Position numbers and translations under genes: made by a program. Positions 60,952 to 64,000 of a stretch of DNA of 64,000 nt are shown here, piece after piece. A model generated the notes under the pieces. That model had not been told where the DNA came from, did not search any database, and saw nothing but the letters and a program-made list of their open reading frames with translations. Source of the DNA: JBEBVQ01 sp964527735 (GTDB taxonomy: Bacteria > Bacteroidota > Bacteroidia > Chitinophagales > Chitinophagaceae); the NCBI GenBank assembly GCA_964527735.1, contig CAZGPG010000005.1, positions 117,225 to 181,224 of the forward strand. Reading direction: 5' to 3'. The number at the start of each line of letters is the position of its first letter. The stretch's first letter is position 1.

Positions 60952-61298
60952 TCAGAACGCTGACATATCAACACCTTATTTTCATGCTCAATGAGGGCAC
61001 AGGTTACTTGTAACATACGGTGCGAAATTTCTCAAGTATTAATGTACTATCCGATTAGTGCATCTTTACTTGTACTTACTCAAAACATTAAAGAAAATCC
61101 GAAAGACATTTAGTGCTTGTGAAAGCTTCCCTCAGTTAGTAACGTTTAAAATTAAGTCAGCCACGTACCATCCGGACGGCATGGGATGAATGGGATTTCG
61201 ACAAGACTGTTAAGAACGGGACACTGCATTGTTTCGAGCCGGTATCTTTCCACCTGGCCACAGACGAGCATATCAAAAACAAGGTGTACACCTGGACG
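60952..61298. other. Gap upstream of the IS nest
   Basis: The left part (60952-61140) shows no gene or clear hairpin. The right part (61142-61298) holds an open frame fragment listed separately. Confidence 0.5.
61142..61298 (+). pseudogene. Unidentified gene fragment cut by the IS3-family element
   Basis: An open frame without a start codon reads RTAWDEWDFDKTVKNGTLHC then FEPVSFHLATDEHIKNKVYTWT up to the IS3-family end at 61299. The amino-acid composition (W, D, H, K with a spaced charge pattern) looks like a real protein. I do not recognise the family. The missing 3' part should lie beyond the other end of the IS3 element, outside the window. Confidence 0.45.
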
Positions 61299-61320
61299 TG
61301 TCAGCTTCCCCAAAGTTTGC

Positions 61321-61623
61321 TTAATTCAAAAGTAGGCTTTCGTTGTTAAAATCATCTTTGGGTATTTCAAATACTTTATCCACAATCGCCTTCGCCTGAG
61401 GCCTCTGCGGGCCTCCACTCGCCGATGTGGATAAAGCTTCAGTGCTAATGTTCATCTTCAGTTCGCTATTGAGCCAGTTATTGTAATACATCAGTGGCGA
61501 TTGATAAAGTAAGGCTTTATGAGGTCTGTTCTCATTGTAATCCTTCTGCCATTCCTGTACCATCACCCTCACTTCACGCAGGCTGGTAAACATCCAGGCG
61601 TCGAGCAGTTCCCTGCGTAAAGC
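61321..61623 (-). pseudogene. IS3-family transposase, C-terminal part
   Basis: The minus strand reads LRRELLDAWMFTSLREVRVM and then QEWQKDYNENRPHKALLYQSP, the end of the rve/DDE integrase core of IS3 OrfB, including the conserved acidic region and YNxxRPHxAL motif. A 50-residue tail follows to a stop at 61323. Joined across the IS66 element, with one copy of the target duplication removed, the frame continues in sense from ERNNGALR at 63946-64000. Confidence 0.8.
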
Positions 61624-61695
61624 GTATCCGCCCGACGAAGTACATCTTTTCTGCGCCTGTGGGCGTCTATAGTTTTGCGTGTACAAAATAGAAAG

Positions 61696-61974
61696 ATGTC
61701 CAAACAAGAATATTGGTTTTCGCTGATGTGCGAACAGGAACAAAGCGGTCTTACGATCACCGGCTTCTGCGCTTCCCAAGGTATTAAGCCGTGCACCTTC
61801 CATTACTGGCGCAGAAGATACCGGCAGGCACAAAGTCAACCCCGGGGCTTTGTGGAGCTGACCACACAGTCTATCGCTGGCCATAACATCCGGTTGGTCT
61901 ATCCCAACGGTGTAAGTATCGACCTGCCTGTTGCCGATATTTCCCTGATCGCTCAGTTGCTCCGCCTTGGCTGA
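61696..61974 (+). CDS. tnpA: IS66-family accessory protein TnpA
   Basis: This 92-residue protein from ATG 61696 (MSKQEYWFSLMCEQEQSGLT) has a helix-turn-helix-type N-terminal part with GFCASQGIKPCTFHYWRRRY, the usual IS66 OrfA signature, and a C-terminal VYPNGVSIDLPVAD strand. It is needed for transposition of IS66 elements together with TnpB and TnpC. Its stop overlaps the tnpB start by one base. Confidence 0.88.
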   Translation: MSKQEYWFSLMCEQEQSGLTITGFCASQGIKPCTFHYWRRRYRQAQSQPRGFVELTTQSIAGHNIRLVYPNGVSIDLPVADISLIAQLLRLG

Positions 61975-62321
61975 TGTTCACGCTCTCCTCCTCACATCGC
62001 TATCTGCTATACGGCCAGCCCACAGATATGCGTAAGAGCTTCGATGCACTCTGCGGCATCATCCGCAATGAACTAAACCGCGATCCGCTCAGCGGCGAGG
62101 TCTTTATCTTTCTGAACCGGGGGCGGACACACCTGAAGCTGCTGCACTGGGAACGTGGCGGGCTGGTGCTTTATTATAAACGGCTGGAGAAAGGCACCTT
62201 TGCACCGCCTGCTGCAACCGGCGCCGATCCCATGATCTCCTATGTGCAACTGGCGCTGCTCACAGAAGGGATCACCATCCATAAAAGCACCCAAAAGACA
62301 CGATGGAATGTGGATAAATAG
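61974..62321 (+). CDS. tnpB: IS66-family accessory protein TnpB
   Basis: This 115-residue protein shows the family hallmarks YGQPTDMRKSFDALCGIIRNEL, GEVFIFLNRGRTHLKLLHWERGGLVLYYKRLEKGTF. Length is typical of IS66 Orf2. The start at 61974 overlaps the tnpA stop, implying coupled translation. Confidence 0.93.
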   Translation: MFTLSSSHRYLLYGQPTDMRKSFDALCGIIRNELNRDPLSGEVFIFLNRGRTHLKLLHWERGGLVLYYKRLEKGTFAPPAATGADPMISYVQLALLTEGITIHKSTQKTRWNVDK

Positions 62322-62390
62322 TTTCGGTAAAACACACTGAAAGCATTGATTTCATTGGGTTTTCCGGCATTCATGATGTATCTTTACATC

Positions 62391-63929
62391 ATGCTTCCGG
62401 CACTGGAAAATCTCTCCAAAGATGAACTGATAAAGCTTATAGAGCATCAGCAAAAGCATGTAGCGAAAGCAGAAAAGCTCGAAAGCAAAAACCAGGACTT
62501 AGAGCAGGAGATCCTCTACCTGCGTGCTAAAGTAGCCCGCTACGAGCACATGAACTTCGCCCAGAAACGGGAACGGTTCATAGATCCCAACCAGGCCACC
62601 CTTCCTTTTGAACTGCCCGCCGAAGAAAAGCAGCAGATCGAAGAGCAGACCACCGAAAAGATCAGCTACGAACGTAAGAAACCTTCCGGGTCTAAACATG
62701 CAGGCCGCCACCCCCTGCCGGAGCATCTGCCGGTAGAAGAAGTGCATATCCAGCCCGAAGAAGACATCACTGATATGGTGTGCATTGGTACAGAAGTGAC
62801 CGATGAGCTGGAATACAAGCCTGCATCTTACTTCATCCGGCGCTATATCCGCTACAAGTATGCGCGTAAGGATAAAGAAAGCGTAGTGACCGGTTCCCTT
62901 CCCGCCAGGGTCATCGACAAAGGTATCGCCGGGCCGGGGCTGCTGGCATCCATCCTGGTCGATAAATATACAGACCACCTGCCGCTGTACCGGCAGATAC
63001 AGCGCTTCAAAAGGGAAAACATACCCATAGCAGCCTCCACGCTGGAAGGCTGGGTACGGCAGGGACTCAATATACTGGACATCCTCTACGACCACCTGCT
63101 CAGGCAGACCCGGGCCAAAGGTTATCTGCAGGCCGATGAAAGCCCCATCAAAGTGCAGGACAAAGACAAAAAAGGTAGTTGCCATCAGGGTTACTACTGG
63201 GTCTATCATTGTCCGCTGGATGGCACAGTGCTGTTCGACTATCAGCCCGGGCGTGGCTCCGGCGCTGCGGCACATGTATTAGAAGGGTTCAGGGGATATC
63301 TGCAGTCTGATGGTTACGCTGTCTATGATAAGATCGGCATGCGAAAGGGGGTAACCCATGTGGGCTGCTGGGCGCATGCAAGGCGCGAGTTCCATAATGC
63401 CCTCACCAATGATAAAGACAGGGCAGAGATAGCGCTGGGTTTTATCCAGTCGCTCTACAGGGTGGAGGCCGATGCCCGGGAAAGGAACCACAGTGCCGCC
63501 GAACGGAAAGAACTCAGGCTGCAAAGGTCGCTACCGGTGATCAATGCCATGGGCAAATGGCTGGCCGATGAACTGAAAGCAGGAGGTATACTTCCGAAGA
63601 GCGCCATGGGCAAAGCGATCATGTATACCCTCGACCGTTGGGATAAGCTGAGTGCCTACCTGCACGACGGCAGCCTGGAGATCGACAACAATCTTGTGGA
63701 GAACGCCATTCGTCCCCTCGCCCTCGGCAGAAAGAACTACCTGTTCGCAGGATCACATGACGCCGCAAAACGTGCTGCTGCGGTCTATTCATTCTTTGCC
63801 ATGTGCAGAAAGGAAGACGTTAATCCTTTCCAATGGCTAAAGTATGTCTTCGAAAATATCATGGACACGAAAGTTACCCAACTCAAATCCCTATACCCCG
63901 GAGCCTTTAAGCAAATAACAAACATGTAG
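62391..63929 (+). CDS. tnpC: IS66-family transposase TnpC
   Basis: This 512-residue DDE transposase has an N-terminal coiled coil (about 1-55), a zinc-finger-like linker region, and the catalytic core with LQADESPIKV, QSDGYAVYD and the glutamate in DNNLVENAIRPLALGRKNYLF. The ATG at 62391 (MLPALENLSKDELIKLI) matches usual starts; an in-frame ATG at 62373 would add six residues. The stop lies inside the right terminal inverted repeat. The frame is intact, so the element may be active. Confidence 0.93.
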   Translation: MLPALENLSKDELIKLIEHQQKHVAKAEKLESKNQDLEQEILYLRAKVARYEHMNFAQKRERFIDPNQATLPFELPAEEKQQIEEQTTEKISYERKKPSGSKHAGRHPLPEHLPVEEVHIQPEEDITDMVCIGTEVTDELEYKPASYFIRRYIRYKYARKDKESVVTGSLPARVIDKGIAGPGLLASILVDKYTDHLPLYRQIQRFKRENIPIAASTLEGWVRQGLNILDILYDHLLRQTRAKGYLQADESPIKVQDKDKKGSCHQGYYWVYHCPLDGTVLFDYQPGRGSGAAAHVLEGFRGYLQSDGYAVYDKIGMRKGVTHVGCWAHARREFHNALTNDKDRAEIALGFIQSLYRVEADARERNHSAAERKELRLQRSLPVINAMGKWLADELKAGGILPKSAMGKAIMYTLDRWDKLSAYLHDGSLEIDNNLVENAIRPLALGRKNYLFAGSHDAAKRAAAVYSFFAMCRKEDVNPFQWLKYVFENIMDTKVTQLKSLYPGAFKQITNM

Positions 63930-63945
63930 TTCGGCGGGCGGATAC

Positions 63946-64000
63946 CGTAAAGCGCCATTGTTACGCTCCACAAATGCATTCTGTGTAGGCTCGCCGGGTT
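63946..64000 (-). pseudogene. IS3-family transposase, part upstream of the IS66 insertion
   Basis: The minus strand from the right edge reads PGEPTQNAFVERNNGALR, the conserved central block of IS3 OrfB (GKPxQNAFIERFN-type). It continues in frame into 61623-61321 once the IS66 element and one target copy are removed. The N-terminal part of the protein lies outside the window. Confidence 0.75.

Larger units (their letters stand above)
61624..63945 (+). mobile_element. Complete IS66-family element with 8-bp target duplication
   Basis: The element is 2322 bp. Its terminal inverted repeats, GTATCCGCCCGACGAAGTAC at the left (61624-61645) and its near-match at the right (63924-63945), agree at 20 of 22 positions. 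The 8-bp CGTAAAGC is duplicated directly outside both ends (61616-61623 and 63946-63953), the size expected for IS66. It carries tnpA, tnpB and tnpC in that order, all intact. Confidence 0.95.
61299..64000 (-). mobile_element. IS3-family element, split by an IS66 insertion (partial)
   Basis: The end at 61299 begins TGTCAGCTTCCCCAAAGTTTGC, which has the TG start and CCCC-AAAG-TT pattern of IS3-family termini. The minus strand then encodes the C-terminal part of an IS3-type transposase, interrupted at 61624-63945. The upstream part of the element lies beyond the right edge of the window. Confidence 0.7.

Overview
The window looks like a chromosomal segment of a Bacteroidota bacterium, most likely a member of the Chitinophagaceae or a close relative. 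The evidence is several large secreted proteins with type IX secretion (T9SS) type A or type B C-terminal sorting domains, SBBP and FISUMP surface proteins, a BshA bacillithiol enzyme, TAnnTTTG-type -7 promoter elements, and start codons that lack clear Shine-Dalgarno sequences. GC content is close to 50 percent, with several visibly AT-richer patches. I saw no rRNA or tRNA genes and no CRISPR array.

Positions 1-10,500 are mostly housekeeping. They hold the first codons of a peptidase, a GT39-like membrane glycosyltransferase, a serine palmitoyltransferase-like PLP enzyme, bshA, a small cytochrome c lipoprotein, accD, smpB, a secreted HExxHxxGxxH metalloprotease and a phytoene-dehydrogenase-like flavoprotein.

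Positions 10,500-25,900 hold one co-directional assimilation cluster. A TAnnTTTG promoter drives a leader with a SAM-I riboswitch, an intrinsic terminator and a 38-codon peptide ORF with seven cysteines near its end (CCC and CCCC). It is followed by cysH, cysD, cysN, cysE, cysK, cobA, cysJ, cysI, an ALA synthase (hemA), a hemC-hemD fusion, hemB, and a precorrin-2 dehydrogenase fused to a TauE/SafE permease. The set covers sulfate to cysteine, and also glycine plus succinyl-CoA to siroheme, the cofactor of CysI. The HemC domain has Asp where the dipyrromethane-cofactor Cys is expected. The ALA synthase C-terminus is encoded by a palindromic repeat that also occurs just upstream of the cluster.

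Positions 26,000-27,550 hold a DinB-like protein, a Crp/Fnr regulator and a HipA C-terminal remnant. Positions 27,550-51,560 are a T9SS surface-protein region. Two TPR-histidine kinase/LuxR-type response regulator pairs (31.4-34.1 kb and 37.8-40.4 kb) are embedded among three seven-bladed SBBP propeller proteins, three paralogous type B partner proteins and one FISUMP protein. Each two-component pair sits next to its own candidate operator: a perfect 29-bp element flanking the first pair, and an ATGAGTGKAAACAGTC inverted repeat near the second. Each element recurs upstream of two surface-protein genes.

Positions 51,600-64,000 are a patchy accessory region. They hold an LCAT-like hydrolase, a conserved Bacteroidota protein, a TPR protein, a shortened MmcQ/YjbR protein, small membrane proteins, decayed lipoprotein genes and several palindromic or MITE-like repeats. 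An AT-rich pentapeptide-repeat membrane protein follows. At the right edge a complete IS66-family element, with an 8-bp target duplication, has inserted into an IS3-family element that itself interrupts an older open frame.
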